A stretch of DNA of 64,000 nucleotides, from the NCBI GenBank assembly GCA_029222685.1, contig JARHVB010000025.1, positions 1-64,000 on the forward strand, in the 5' to 3' direction. This DNA comes from Terripilifer ovatus (GTDB lineage: Bacteria > Pseudomonadota > Alphaproteobacteria > Rhizobiales > Beijerinckiaceae). The position numbers and the translations under genes were made by a program. The notes under the pieces were generated by a model. The model was not told the DNA's origin, searched no databases, and worked only from the letters and a program-made list of their open reading frames with translations. Below, piece after piece: positions 33,636-44,183 of the stretch (positions within the stretch are counted from its first letter, which is position 1; the number at the start of each line of letters is the position of its first letter).

Positions 33636-33737
33636 CGCATCTTCGAGCGAAGTGGATCCGGGTTCGCGTGAAGAAGATGCGCTGGTCAATAAATTGAACG
33701 CGTCTTTCCGATTCCAGGGAATCGGAAAACGCTATAG
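33632..33737. repeat. R2 dispersed palindrome, copy 1
   Basis: The core GCATCTTCGAGCGAAGTGG ... CGCGTGAAGAAGATGC is an imperfect palindrome. A second hairpin follows (CCGATTCC-AGG-GAATCGG). It starts with the stop codon of the hydrolase and ends a few bases before the convergent dioxygenase gene. Related copies are at 44921 and 59341. Confidence 0.8.
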
Positions 33738-33743
33738 CCGGCC

Positions 33744-34541
33744 TCACGCCGCAGCGACCGCCTGGCGGATCGCGATCTCGATCGGCGAATAGTCGCCGTC
33801 GGGCCGCTCAAGACTGAGCGGCTCGCGCGGCAGCAACGGCGGCTGGGCAAGAAAGCGTGGCCGCGTGCCGCGATGAGGCTGCGCCGCATGCACCAGAAAT
33901 GGATGACACAGATAGACGGTTCCCGCCGCGCCGGTCGTCGTCATCTCTGGCCGGCCTTCTGTTTGCGGCAGCCGCGCAACAAGGTCGCGCAGCGTGAGCC
34001 CCGCCTCGCCATGCGGAGCCAGCATGCGGGCAACGTCAAGATGCGTACCCGCACGGATGCGGGTCGGCGCATCGTCCTCGCCGACATCGGAGAACAGGAA
34101 CAGCATCAGCAATGCGCGGCCCTTCGAGTTAATATTCACCCGCCAGTCCATGAAGTCGGATTTCTCCCAATCGAAGCTTGCATCCACGTGCCAACCGGTA
34201 TCGCCGGGCTCGTCCTGTGATGGAAAGCGTACCGGGAACGTGCCCAGCGTCTTGCAAGCGAGCCAATGACCGGCACCGACAAGCTGGTCGAAGGCGGCAT
34301 GCAGAACCGGCGTATTGGCCGCCTCCACGAACGGCCCGTCCGCATACATTCCAAGACGGACGACGGGCTTCGTCCAGCTTGCCGGCTTGTCAGGGTCGCA
34401 GCCGAGATCGCGCCAGAGGATGGACCGGGCATCCTCCGCCAGCGCACGCGGAAACGCCTGCTCGATCCGCACGAAACCGTTGTCGATGAACTGCTGGATT
34501 TGCGCGTCGCTCAGCGCGCGCGTGGATGCATGATTGGGCAT
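33744..34541 (-). CDS. Phytanoyl-CoA dioxygenase (PhyH)-family protein
   Basis: A 265-residue Fe(II)/2OG dioxygenase. The iron ligands are the His and Asp of GWHVDASFDW near residues 115-120 and the distal His in CHPFLVHAAQPHRG. The Arg of GTRPRFL likely holds 2OG. An N-terminal helix with IQQFIDNGFVRIEQ is typical. It is monocistronic between an R2 repeat and a tRNA gene. The substrate is not predictable from sequence. Confidence 0.88.
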   Translation of the reverse strand: MPNHASTRALSDAQIQQFIDNGFVRIEQAFPRALAEDARSILWRDLGCDPDKPASWTKPVVRLGMYADGPFVEAANTPVLHAAFDQLVGAGHWLACKTLGTFPVRFPSQDEPGDTGWHVDASFDWEKSDFMDWRVNINSKGRALLMLFLFSDVGEDDAPTRIRAGTHLDVARMLAPHGEAGLTLRDLVARLPQTEGRPEMTTTGAAGTVYLCHPFLVHAAQPHRGTRPRFLAQPPLLPREPLSLERPDGDYSPIEIAIRQAVAAA

Positions 34542-34770
34542 GAATATCTTTCAATATCGGCCAGCCGAAAGGTCCGCCTGCGGCGGAGCAGGACTGGCAA
34601 TTGCCTTCGGGTGTTTGCGCCCGGTTCCAACTCGCGAATGATCGCAAGCGCGCCTGATCAGGCTCGGAGAAAGGCAGCGGCGATGTTGAAAGCGATTGTC
34701 ATCATGATCGCAGCAGGCTAGCAGCCCGACGCCGATTTGGACAGCCCTCCGACGCTGGAGCTTCGGAAGA

Positions 34771-34831
34771 CATCCTGCTTCGACCGAGAGATTGCGCCAA
34801 GCCTGCGAAGCTCGAAGAGCGAAGCAGGATG
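34771..34831. repeat. 12-bp inverted repeat at tRNA 3' end
   Basis: CATCCTGCTTCG and CGAAGCAGGATG are perfect inverted arms 37 bases apart. The right arm touches the encoded CCA of the tRNA gene. On the minus strand it lies just after the tRNA, so it may form the tRNA's processing or terminator hairpin, though no T-run is seen. Confidence 0.4.
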
Positions 34832-34905
34832 GTGGGCCGGGCAGGACTCGAACCTGCAACCAGACCGTTATGAGCGGCCGGCTCTAACCATTGAGCTACC
34901 GGCCC
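34830..34905 (-). tRNA. tRNA with CAT anticodon, probably tRNA-Ile2
   Basis: The minus strand folds as a full 76-base cloverleaf. The acceptor stem is GGGCCGG/CCGGCCC, the D arm GCTCAATGGTTAGAGC, the anticodon stem GGCCG/CGGTC with loop CTCATAA, the T arm GCAGG-TTCGAGT-CCTGC, then discriminator A and an encoded CCA. CAT could be Met or the lysidine-modified Ile2. The short D-loop and the variable loop resemble Ile2 more than elongator Met; that choice is by memory of known tRNAs. Confidence 0.9.
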
Positions 34906-34993
34906 CAACGCGACGCGTTGTCGGAAGCGCCGCAGATATATTCGATTGGGCGCGATCCGCAAATCCTATCCGCAACAAGATATTGCCGCGACG

Positions 34994-35137
34994 TAGGGTG
35001 TGTCGAGATTCACGTCAGACCGAGCCGAAAATGTTGGCTTTCGAGAACCGGAGCGGAGCGTACTTCAATACGTGAGCACCGGAAGCGCAGAAAGCCGGCA
35101 TTTGCAGGCCGGTATCACGTGAATATCGACCACCCTA
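34994..35137. repeat. R3, 144-bp imperfect palindrome
   Basis: The left end TAGGGTGTGTCGAGATTCAC pairs with the right end GTGAATATCGACCACCCTA. Inner arms AAATGTTGGCTTTCGAGA and TTTCTGCGC...GCCGGCATTT pair next, and the centre is CGTA-CTTCAA-TACG. It lies between the tRNA and the thioesterase gene, whose stop codon is inside the right end. It probably belongs to a dispersed element family, but only one copy is in this window. Confidence 0.7.
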
Positions 35138-35533
35138 CCGGGGGATCGGCCGCGGCCGGCCATTGTCGTCGACGGCGACGAAGGTGAAGGTGGCGTCCGT
35201 CACCTTGTCGCGGATCGTGGTCTGGAAGCGCTGCGCCCAGGCCTCCATGCGGATTTTCATGGAGGTGCGGCCGATGCTCTCGACCTCGGCATAGACCTCC
35301 AGCACGTCGCCCACCTTCATCGGCGCGATGAACACCATCGAATCGACCTTGACCGTGACGACCCGGCCCTGCGCCCGCTCGACGCCGGCGATGCCGCCCG
35401 CCTGGTCCATCTGCGACATCACCCAGCCGCCGAAAATATCGCCATTGGCATTGGTATCAGCCGGCATGGCGATGGTGCGCACGGTCAGGTCGCCGCGCGG
35501 TGCAGATACGCCCGTTTGGGCTGCAGGGGACAT
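35135..35533 (-). CDS. Acyl-CoA thioesterase, hotdog fold (YciA-like)
   Basis: A 132-residue hotdog thioesterase that cleaves acyl-CoA. The catalytic segment NANGDIFGGWVMSQMDQAGG holds the conserved Asp, and VDSMVFIAPMKVGDVLEVYAEVE is the central strand region. The start at 35533 (MSPAAQTG) or an ATG at 35563 are both possible; neither has a strong ribosome site. The TAG stop is inside the R3 palindrome. Confidence 0.88.
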   Translation of the reverse strand: MSPAAQTGVSAPRGDLTVRTIAMPADTNANGDIFGGWVMSQMDQAGGIAGVERAQGRVVTVKVDSMVFIAPMKVGDVLEVYAEVESIGRTSMKIRMEAWAQRFQTTIRDKVTDATFTFVAVDDNGRPRPIPR

Positions 35534-35619
35534 GAATCGGGTCTCGGGAGCTGCGATGACCAAAGGTCGCCTGCCCCGCGCAAGAAGGCAAGCCGTGTTA
35601 GCCGGCGCCCAGCGGCGAT

Positions 35620-35910
35620 TCAGCGCAGGAAACTGTCGCCCTGCAGTTCGATGATCTGGCGCGCCTTGAAGAACACCATCGAGACCGCCTCGTCGCGGGT
35701 CGCGAAGGCATCGGCGCGAATGAAGGAATGTTCCTTCCGCACGCCGTCGATGTCCTTGCTGATGATGCCCGAGAGCTGCCAGCGTCCGGCATTCTCGAAC
35801 GGCGTCGCCGCGATCGTGAAGCCTTCATGCTCCTGCGTCTCGGCGACGGCGGGCTTGCCCGGCTCGCTTGAAGCGCCGTCGAGACCGAAAAGTTTCTTCA
35901 GAAAAGACAT
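35620..35910 (-). CDS. HlyU-family protein
   Basis: A 96-residue protein of the HlyU family (PF10115). It shows the typical core GFTIAATPFENAGRWQLSGIISK, then KEHSFIRADAFATRDEAVSMVFFKARQIIELQGD. The family is named after a Vibrio haemolysin regulator, but the function of the rhizobial proteins is not established. It lies upstream of the thioesterase and 26 bp after the end of rpoD, on the same strand. Confidence 0.85.
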   Translation of the reverse strand: MSFLKKLFGLDGASSEPGKPAVAETQEHEGFTIAATPFENAGRWQLSGIISKDIDGVRKEHSFIRADAFATRDEAVSMVFFKARQIIELQGDSFLR

Positions 35911-35936
35911 GGGTTCCGGTCCAGACTAGCTCTTGA

Positions 35937-37997
<2,061 letters not shown>

Positions 37998-38198
37998 CTC
38001 GCACTCCAAATCACAGTCCGCTTCCGCATTCACATGCGCACGGATATGGAATTCACTCGCACCGCGCCTTCACAGGCGATTCGTCCGGCGTGAACATTGA
38101 CGTTGCGGACTTAAGCCCGCCTTAACCATCCAGCACCCAAGGCTTAAAAACCTCGCCCTAAAAACCTTGCCCCAAAAATCAAAACGGACCGGACGCAA

Positions 38199-40133
38199 CT
38201 ATAGCGACCGACCCTGTCGTCCGGACATGAACCCGAAACCTTCGACCGCTGCCTCACGACCGTCGATCGCCCCGAGCTCCAACTGGATTTCCCTGAGGCG
38301 GGCGAGATTCTGCTCGTTGGCGTCCTCGGCAAGCGCGATCTCAGCCGATTTCAGTTCTCTATGTAACGCTATAGCGCGCCGATGCAAGGCCAGGGCCTGT
38401 TTCAGGGCGGCCTCCGCATCCTCTTCCGCCGCTTCCGGTTTGACCACCCAGAGCGAGGCGACGGCAACCATGGCCTCGACCTTTTGACGGTCGGCCGCCA
38501 GGCCCAGATCGTCGAGCGCGGCACGCAGGTCGAGGTCGCTGTCGTAGCGCTCCGCCGCCAGGGTCGTCAGCGCGTCGCGCAGGCGGCAGGCCTCCCGGCT
38601 GGTGAACTCGAGGCTCGCGAGATCTTCGACGTGCCGGGCCAAAAGCCCCGGATGGCCGGTGAAAAGCAGCAAGATATGGGCTTCCCTGCGGGAAATGCCG
38701 CCGGTTCGCGCCATGGTCGAGGATTTTGCGAAGCTTGAGCTGACGCTGAGCGGACTGAAGCGATAACCCTGCGCCGCACCCGGCGGCTGAAACCGTCCGC
38801 CGCCGCGGGTCGAAGTCCAGGGCTGGCCGGGGCGGCGGCCCTGCGCGGCACCCCGTTGGGGCCGGCCGCGCATCCCGTCCAGCCGGCCGCGCATGTCGTC
38901 GAGATAATAGCGCCGCAGGGTCTCGTCGCCGATGGTGCGCACGATGGTGGCAAGCCGGCGCTCCAGCGCGGCGCGGCGTTCCGGCGTGTCGAGCGGGCCG
39001 GCCTCGCTCTCGCGTGCCCATAAAACATCGGCCAGAGGCTTGGCGGCGTTCAATACGCTTAAAACCGCATCGGAACCGCCGTTGCGGGCGAGGTCGTCCG
39101 GGTCCTGCCCGTCCGGCAGGAAGGCGAACCGCAGGCTTTTGCCGGCGCCCAGGAGGGGCAAGGCTGTGTCGATGGCCCGGTGCGCCGCCTTGCGGCCGGC
39201 GCGGTCGCCGTCGAAACACAGGATCGGCTCTTCCGCCATGCGCCAGAGCAGTTCGCACTGATCCGGCGTCAGCGCCGTGCCGCAGGGCGCGACCACATTG
39301 GCGAAGCCCGCCGCCGTCATTGAAATCGCGTCGACATAGCCTTCGACGACGATCACGCTGCCGTTGGCGTCATGCGCCGCCTTGCGGGCATTGTGGTGGT
39401 TATAAAGGACCGAGCCCTTGTGGTAGAGCGGCGTTTCCGGCGAGTTCAGATATTTCGCCGGCACGTCCTTCTCCAGCGCACGGCCGCCGAAGGCGATGAC
39501 CTTGCCGGAGCGGTCGCAGATCGGGAACATCACCCGGTCGCGAAACCGGTCATAGGGCACGGCGATGTCCTCGCCATGGATCAGCATGCCGGCTTCGATC
39601 ATGGTCTCGGCGGTAGCGCCTTTGCCGGCCAGATAATCGCGCAGGGCGAAACGCTCGTCCGGCGCATAGCCGATGCGGAACTGCGTCTGCACCGGGGCGC
39701 CGAGGCCGCGGCCGGCGAGGTATCCGCGCGCCCGCGCGCCGGTGCGCGCCTGCAACTGCTCCTCGAAAAACTTCGCCGACAGCTCCAGCACCTCCTGCAG
39801 GCTGGCGCGCTTCTTCTCCCGCTCGATGTTCTCGGGGGTAGACTTGGGCAGGCTGACGCCGGCTTCGGCCGCCAGCCGTTCCACGGCTTCGGGAAACGAC
39901 AGCCCCTCGGTGCGCATCACGAAATCGAAAATATTGCCGTTCTGGCCGGACGAAAAATCGAACCACGCCATCTTCTGGTCGTTGACGAAAAACGACGGCG
40001 ATTTTTCCGTCGTGAAGGGCGACAACCCGCTGAATTCGCGGCCGGATTTCTTCAATTGCACGCGTTTGCGCACAACTTCCGAAACCGGAAGCCGCGCCTT
40101 GATCTCTTCAAGCAGGGACGGGGTGAATCGCAT
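38199..40133 (-). CDS. dnaG: DNA primase DnaG (zinc ligands absent)
   Basis: A 644-residue primase that makes RNA primers for replication. The Toprim domain is intact (VIVVEGYVDAISMTAAGF; LCFDGDRAGRKAAHRA), as is the C-terminal helicase-interaction part. In the N-terminal zinc-binding domain the usual CPFH and CFGC ligands are replaced: SPFT at residues 38-41, and Asp59 and Ser62 in FDFSSG. The fold's other residues (EKSPSF, GNIFDFV) remain. I recall similar loss in Bradyrhizobium-group primases, so it is probably lineage-wide. The start at 40133 (MRFTPSLLEEI) matches the family. Confidence 0.95.
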   Translation of the reverse strand: MRFTPSLLEEIKARLPVSEVVRKRVQLKKSGREFSGLSPFTTEKSPSFFVNDQKMAWFDFSSGQNGNIFDFVMRTEGLSFPEAVERLAAEAGVSLPKSTPENIEREKKRASLQEVLELSAKFFEEQLQARTGARARGYLAGRGLGAPVQTQFRIGYAPDERFALRDYLAGKGATAETMIEAGMLIHGEDIAVPYDRFRDRVMFPICDRSGKVIAFGGRALEKDVPAKYLNSPETPLYHKGSVLYNHHNARKAAHDANGSVIVVEGYVDAISMTAAGFANVVAPCGTALTPDQCELLWRMAEEPILCFDGDRAGRKAAHRAIDTALPLLGAGKSLRFAFLPDGQDPDDLARNGGSDAVLSVLNAAKPLADVLWARESEAGPLDTPERRAALERRLATIVRTIGDETLRRYYLDDMRGRLDGMRGRPQRGAAQGRRPGQPWTSTRGGGRFQPPGAAQGYRFSPLSVSSSFAKSSTMARTGGISRREAHILLLFTGHPGLLARHVEDLASLEFTSREACRLRDALTTLAAERYDSDLDLRAALDDLGLAADRQKVEAMVAVASLWVVKPEAAEEDAEAALKQALALHRRAIALHRELKSAEIALAEDANEQNLARLREIQLELGAIDGREAAVEGFGFMSGRQGRSL

Positions 40134-40258
40134 CGACGCTTTCTCAACGCACAATAATATGGCGCTTGCTAGCCTGCGAGCGAGAATATCGTCAGCTTTT
40201 CCCCGCTATCCAGTCCCGGGGCCCGAAATCACCGCGCCGAGCAGGACGGCGGAGACGG

Positions 40259-40708
40259 TCAGCCAGCCAGCATCCCCTTCACGAGGCCGCTGGCCTTGCC
40301 GAAATCGATCTGCCCGGCATATTTCGCCCGCAGCACCCCGACAACCTTGCCCATATCCTTCATCGACGACGCGCCGGTCTCGGCGATGGCGGCCTGGATC
40401 GCGGCTTTCACCTCGTCGTCACTCATCTGCTTGGGCAGGAATTCGCTGATGACGGCGATCTCCTGGCGCTCCTGCGCCTCAAGCTCGGGCCGGCCGGCCT
40501 TGGCGTAAATCTCAGCCGATTCCTGGCGGCTTTTCACCATTTTCTGCAGCAAACCCAGGATATCTTCGTCCGACACGGTTTTGCCGAGGCCGCGCGCTTC
40601 GATATCCTTGTCCTTAAGCGCAGCCATGATCAGCCGCACCGCGGCCAGGCGGCCCTTGTCGCCGGCCTTCATGGCCTCCTTCATGACGGTGGTGAATTGT
40701 TCGCGCAT
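40259..40708 (-). CDS. GatB/YqeY-domain protein
   Basis: A 149-residue helical protein of the YqeY family, which resembles the tail domain of the amidotransferase GatB. It opens MREQFTTVMKEAMKAGDKGRLAAVRLIMAALKDKDIEARG and has the family's FLPKQMSDDEVKAAI and DMGKVVGVLRAKYAGQID. CAGGAG precedes the ATG at 40708; the open frame continues 47 codons further without similarity. The role is unproven. It is divergent from carA, upstream of dnaG on the same strand. Confidence 0.9.
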   Translation of the reverse strand: MREQFTTVMKEAMKAGDKGRLAAVRLIMAALKDKDIEARGLGKTVSDEDILGLLQKMVKSRQESAEIYAKAGRPELEAQERQEIAVISEFLPKQMSDDEVKAAIQAAIAETGASSMKDMGKVVGVLRAKYAGQIDFGKASGLVKGMLAG

Positions 40709-40939
40709 GCCATGCTCCTGTCGAAACTGGGCCGTACCGGCCCGCAAGCCCATTCCCGCCGGAACGCGCTTCTTTTGATTAGATTTGCGCACGACTTTTC
40801 GCAAAACCGCCTTTTCCTTTGGCAGGTCATGCGGTAGCGTGCGCGCCAATTCAATCCCATATCCGCTGCAGATGCGGCGCGCCAGCGCGCCAGCAGGCGC
40901 GCGCGAACGATATCAAGACAAGTTGGGTGTAAGACGACC

Positions 40940-42139
40940 ATGACCGAGGTTCAAGACAGGCCGGCCGACACGGGCTGGACCAAGCCGACCCCCACCGCCC
41001 TGCTGATTCTGGCCGACGGCACGGTCATCGAGGGCTTCGGCCTCGGGGCCACCGGCCACGCGGTCGGCGAAGTCTGCTTCAACACCGCCATGACCGGCTA
41101 TCAGGAAATCCTCACCGACCCGTCCTATGCCGGACAGATTATCACCTTCACCTTCCCCCATGTCGGCAATGTCGGCACCAACGAGGAAGACATAGAGACC
41201 GTCAACCTGGCGGGTTCTTCCGGCGCCCGCGGCGTCATCATGCATGCGCCGATCACCGCCCCGGCGAATTTCCGCGCCACCCGCCATCTCGATCAATGGC
41301 TGAAGGCCCGCAACATCATCGGCCTGAGCGGCATCGACACGCGCGCGCTGACCGCGCTCATCCGCGAAAAGGGCATGCCCAACGCCGTCATCGCTCATGC
41401 GCCCGACGGCAAGTTCGATCTCGCCGCTCTGAAAAAGGAAGCCGCCGCCTGGCCCGGCATCGACGGCATGGACCTGGTGCCCTCCGTCACCACGGCGCAG
41501 CGCTTCGACTGGGATGAGACGACCTGGGAACTCGGCAAAGGTTACGGCCGCCAGGAGCAGCCGAAATACAAAGTCGTCGCCATCGATTACGGCGTCAAGC
41601 GTAACATCCTGCGCCTCCTCGCCAAGGCCGGCTGCGCCGTGACCGTCGTGCCCGCGACCACCGCCGCCGAAGATATTCTGGCGATGAAGCCCGACGGCGT
41701 CTTCCTCTCCAACGGCCCTGGCGATCCGGCGGAAACCGGCAAATATGCCGTGCCCGTCATCCAATCGCTGCTCGAAGCCAAGGTGCCGACCTTCGGCATC
41801 TGCCTCGGCCATCAGATGATGGGGCTGGCTGTCGGCGCCAGAACCACGAAAATGCATCAGGGCCATCACGGCGCCAATCATCCGGTGATGGATTACATCA
41901 CCGGCAAGGTCGAGATCGTCTCGATGAACCACGGCTTCGCCGTTGACACCACCACATTGCCGGCGAACGTCAGGGAAACCCATCGCTCGCTCTTCGATGG
42001 CTCCAATTGCGGCATCGCGCTCGACGATCGGCCTGCCTTTTCGGTGCAGCATCACCCGGAAGCGAGCCCCGGGCCGCAAGACTCGCACTATCTCTTCAAG
42101 CGCTTCGTCGAGCTCATGGAGACGGCGAAGAAGGCGTAG
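40940..42139 (+). CDS. carA: Carbamoyl-phosphate synthase small subunit
   Basis: A 399-residue glutamine amidotransferase subunit that feeds ammonia to CarB for arginine and pyrimidine synthesis. The N-terminal domain holds ALLILADGTVIEGFG and NTAMTGYQEILTDPSY. The class I GATase domain has the nucleophile Cys in TFGICLGHQMMGLA and the His-Glu pair in QHHPEASPGP. It is followed 39 bp later by the ThDP enzyme gene. CarB is about 4.8 kb away on the other strand, so the two are not one operon here. Confidence 0.96.
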   Translation: MTEVQDRPADTGWTKPTPTALLILADGTVIEGFGLGATGHAVGEVCFNTAMTGYQEILTDPSYAGQIITFTFPHVGNVGTNEEDIETVNLAGSSGARGVIMHAPITAPANFRATRHLDQWLKARNIIGLSGIDTRALTALIREKGMPNAVIAHAPDGKFDLAALKKEAAAWPGIDGMDLVPSVTTAQRFDWDETTWELGKGYGRQEQPKYKVVAIDYGVKRNILRLLAKAGCAVTVVPATTAAEDILAMKPDGVFLSNGPGDPAETGKYAVPVIQSLLEAKVPTFGICLGHQMMGLAVGARTTKMHQGHHGANHPVMDYITGKVEIVSMNHGFAVDTTTLPANVRETHRSLFDGSNCGIALDDRPAFSVQHHPEASPGPQDSHYLFKRFVELMETAKKA

Positions 42140-42178
42140 CGCCGCCAGGGTAAGTTTCCAGATCATCGGGAGGCAGGC

Positions 42179-43819
42179 ATGAAAGTCGGGGACGCGATCG
42201 CGGAAATCCTCAAGCGTGAGGGCGTCGACACCATGTTCGGCTATCCCGTCAACCGCATGTTCGAATGCGCTGCCGCCGCAAAGATAAGGCCGATCACCGT
42301 GCGGCAGGAACGCATCGGCGTGCACATGGCCGATGCGGTGGCGAGAGTCACCTCCGGCAAGAAGATCGGCGTCTTCGCCATGCAGCATGGCCCCGGCACC
42401 GAGAACGCGCTCGGCGCCATCGCCCAATGCTACAGCGAATCCGTCCCCGTCCTCGTTCTGCCCGGCGGCTATGACCGCAGGCTCGCTCATGTCGATCCGA
42501 ATTTCAGCGCCACGAAAGGCATGCAGCCCTTCGTCAAATCGGTCGAGCAGCTCACCTGCGGCGCCGACGTCACGAATGTGATGCGGCGTGCCTTCACTCA
42601 GTTGCGTAACGGCCGCGGCGGCCCCTGCGTCGTCGAAATTCCCAAGGACGTCTGGAACGAGGATGTGCCGGACAACTTCAACTACAAGCCGGTTATCGCC
42701 ACGCGCTGCGGGCCGGACCCAGCCGCCGTAAGCGAAGCCGCGGAGCTGCTTGCCAACGCCAAACGCCTCGTCATCTATGCCGGCCAGGGCGTGCACTATG
42801 CGCAGGCCTGGCCGCAATTGCGCCAGTTGGCCGAACTGCTCGCAGCGCCAGTCTGCACCTCGCTCGAAGGCAAGAGCGCGTTTCCCGAAAATCATCCCCT
42901 CGCGCTGGGCTCGGGCGGCGCCGCCATGCCGCGTGCGGTGCGCGACTTCCTCGATACGGCGGATGTCATCTTCGGCATCGGCTGTTCGTTCGGCGAAACA
43001 GCCTTCGGCGTCACCATGCCGCCAGGCAAGACGATCATCCAGGCGACGCTCGATCCAAAACATCTCAACAAGGACATCGAAATCGCTTGCGGCCTTCTCG
43101 GCGATGCGGCGCTGACCCTCGATGCCTTGCTGGAAGAATTGTCCGACCGTGTGAAGACGCCGCGCAATCAAAACGCCAAGGCCGCCGAGATCGCCGCCGT
43201 GCGCGAACCCTGGCTGGCACGCTGGCGCGCCAAGCTGACATCGAACGAAACGCCGATCACGCCCTATCGCGTCATCAACGATCTGATGCACACGGTCGAT
43301 GTGGCCAACACCATCATCACCCATGATGCGGGATCGCCGCGCGATCAGCTTTCGCCCTTCTGGGTGTCGACGACGCCGCTGTCCTATCTCGGCTGGGGCA
43401 AGACCACTCAGCTCGGCTACGGCCTCGGCCTCGCCATGGGAGCCAAGCTTGCTGCGCCCGACAAACTCTGCATCAACGTCTGGGGCGATGCCGCCATCGG
43501 CTTCACCGGCATGGATTTCGAAACCGCCGCCCGTTACAAAATTCCGATCCTGTCGATCCTGTTCAACAATTTCTCCATGGCCTGCGAACTCGACATCATG
43601 CAGGTCTCGACGCGCGACTATCGCGCCACCGACATCTCGGGCCATTACACCGATTTCGCCAAGGCGCTGGGCGGCTATGGTGAACGCATCACCGATCCGG
43701 CGCAGATCATCCCCGCCATCAGGCGCGGCATCGAGAAGACGAAGGAAGGCACGCCCGTGCTGCTCGAATTCATCACCTCGCTGGAGGTGGCGCAGTCACG
43801 CTTCCCGCTCAAGGGCTGA
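42179..43819 (+). CDS. Thiamine-diphosphate enzyme, acetolactate-synthase-like
   Basis: A 546-residue ThDP-dependent enzyme of the pyruvate oxidase/acetolactate synthase/oxalyl-CoA decarboxylase group. The N-terminal pyrimidine domain has the catalytic Glu in VRQERIGVHMADA, the central domain ends near KTPRN, and the C-terminal PP domain has the metal motif WGDAAIGFTGMDFETAARYKIPILSILFNN, with GDA in place of GDG. GGGAGG precedes the ATG at 42179. It has no small regulatory subunit gene beside it, so it is probably not the biosynthetic acetolactate synthase. Substrate unknown. Confidence 0.88.
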   Translation: MKVGDAIAEILKREGVDTMFGYPVNRMFECAAAAKIRPITVRQERIGVHMADAVARVTSGKKIGVFAMQHGPGTENALGAIAQCYSESVPVLVLPGGYDRRLAHVDPNFSATKGMQPFVKSVEQLTCGADVTNVMRRAFTQLRNGRGGPCVVEIPKDVWNEDVPDNFNYKPVIATRCGPDPAAVSEAAELLANAKRLVIYAGQGVHYAQAWPQLRQLAELLAAPVCTSLEGKSAFPENHPLALGSGGAAMPRAVRDFLDTADVIFGIGCSFGETAFGVTMPPGKTIIQATLDPKHLNKDIEIACGLLGDAALTLDALLEELSDRVKTPRNQNAKAAEIAAVREPWLARWRAKLTSNETPITPYRVINDLMHTVDVANTIITHDAGSPRDQLSPFWVSTTPLSYLGWGKTTQLGYGLGLAMGAKLAAPDKLCINVWGDAAIGFTGMDFETAARYKIPILSILFNNFSMACELDIMQVSTRDYRATDISGHYTDFAKALGGYGERITDPAQIIPAIRRGIEKTKEGTPVLLEFITSLEVAQSRFPLKG

Positions 43820-44183
43820 GCCGCGCTGTCTGCTGCTGCGTTCTCAAGCCGCGTTTCATCGCTTCAATGCCGATTCGTCTGATGGGCAAATCTGGCCTGT
43901 CGTTGCATTGATCCTTGTCAAAATGCGTCTTTTCAGAGGCGCCCTTCGGCAGTCTCCTTGTTTTCAATGACTTCAGAGCCAGTCGGCGGCATCCTCGCTC
44001 CACTTTAAAATCGCTTCAAAATAGCGCGATGCTTCTACCCTTGCCCCCCTCTGTCCCCCCAACTATGTTGCGCGCGAAGCCGAGGGAAAGATGACGACGA
44101 CGGACAAGTGCCGATGCCGTCAACTCTGCGGGAACGTCTTGCTGTGCAAGAACGTCGGCAGGTATTTCTGAAAGTCGAGACGC
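43820..44183. other. Intergenic region with possible leader ORF
   Basis: 364 bases between the ThDP enzyme and the 2OG oxygenase. It has a C-rich run near 44041-44060 and a small ORF at 44091-44171 described separately. A 6-bp hairpin (TCTTGC-TGT-GCAAGA, 44137-44151) lies inside that ORF. I see no other gene. Confidence 0.5.
44091..44171 (+). CDS. Candidate small Cys-rich leader ORF (26 aa)
   Basis: ATG at 44091 is preceded by GAGGGAAAG, the best ribosome site in this region. It opens a 26-codon frame ending TGA at 44169-44171, with Cys at positions 7, 9, 13 and 19 (MTTTDKCRCRQLCGN...). It stops 12 bases before the ATG of the 2OG oxygenase. It could be a regulatory upstream ORF or a small metal-binding peptide, or chance. 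Evidence is only the ribosome site, position and Cys density. Confidence 0.35.
   Translation: MTTTDKCRCRQLCGNVLLCKNVGRYF

Noticed and set aside
34830..35137. Genomic island boundary at the tRNA gene
   Set aside because: No integrase gene and no direct repeat of the tRNA 3' end was found in the window; neighbours on the right are core genes.
40913..43645. Open frame of 910 codons on the minus strand
   Set aside because: Antisense to carA and the ThDP enzyme, whose proteins are clear; typical GC-rich shadow frame.
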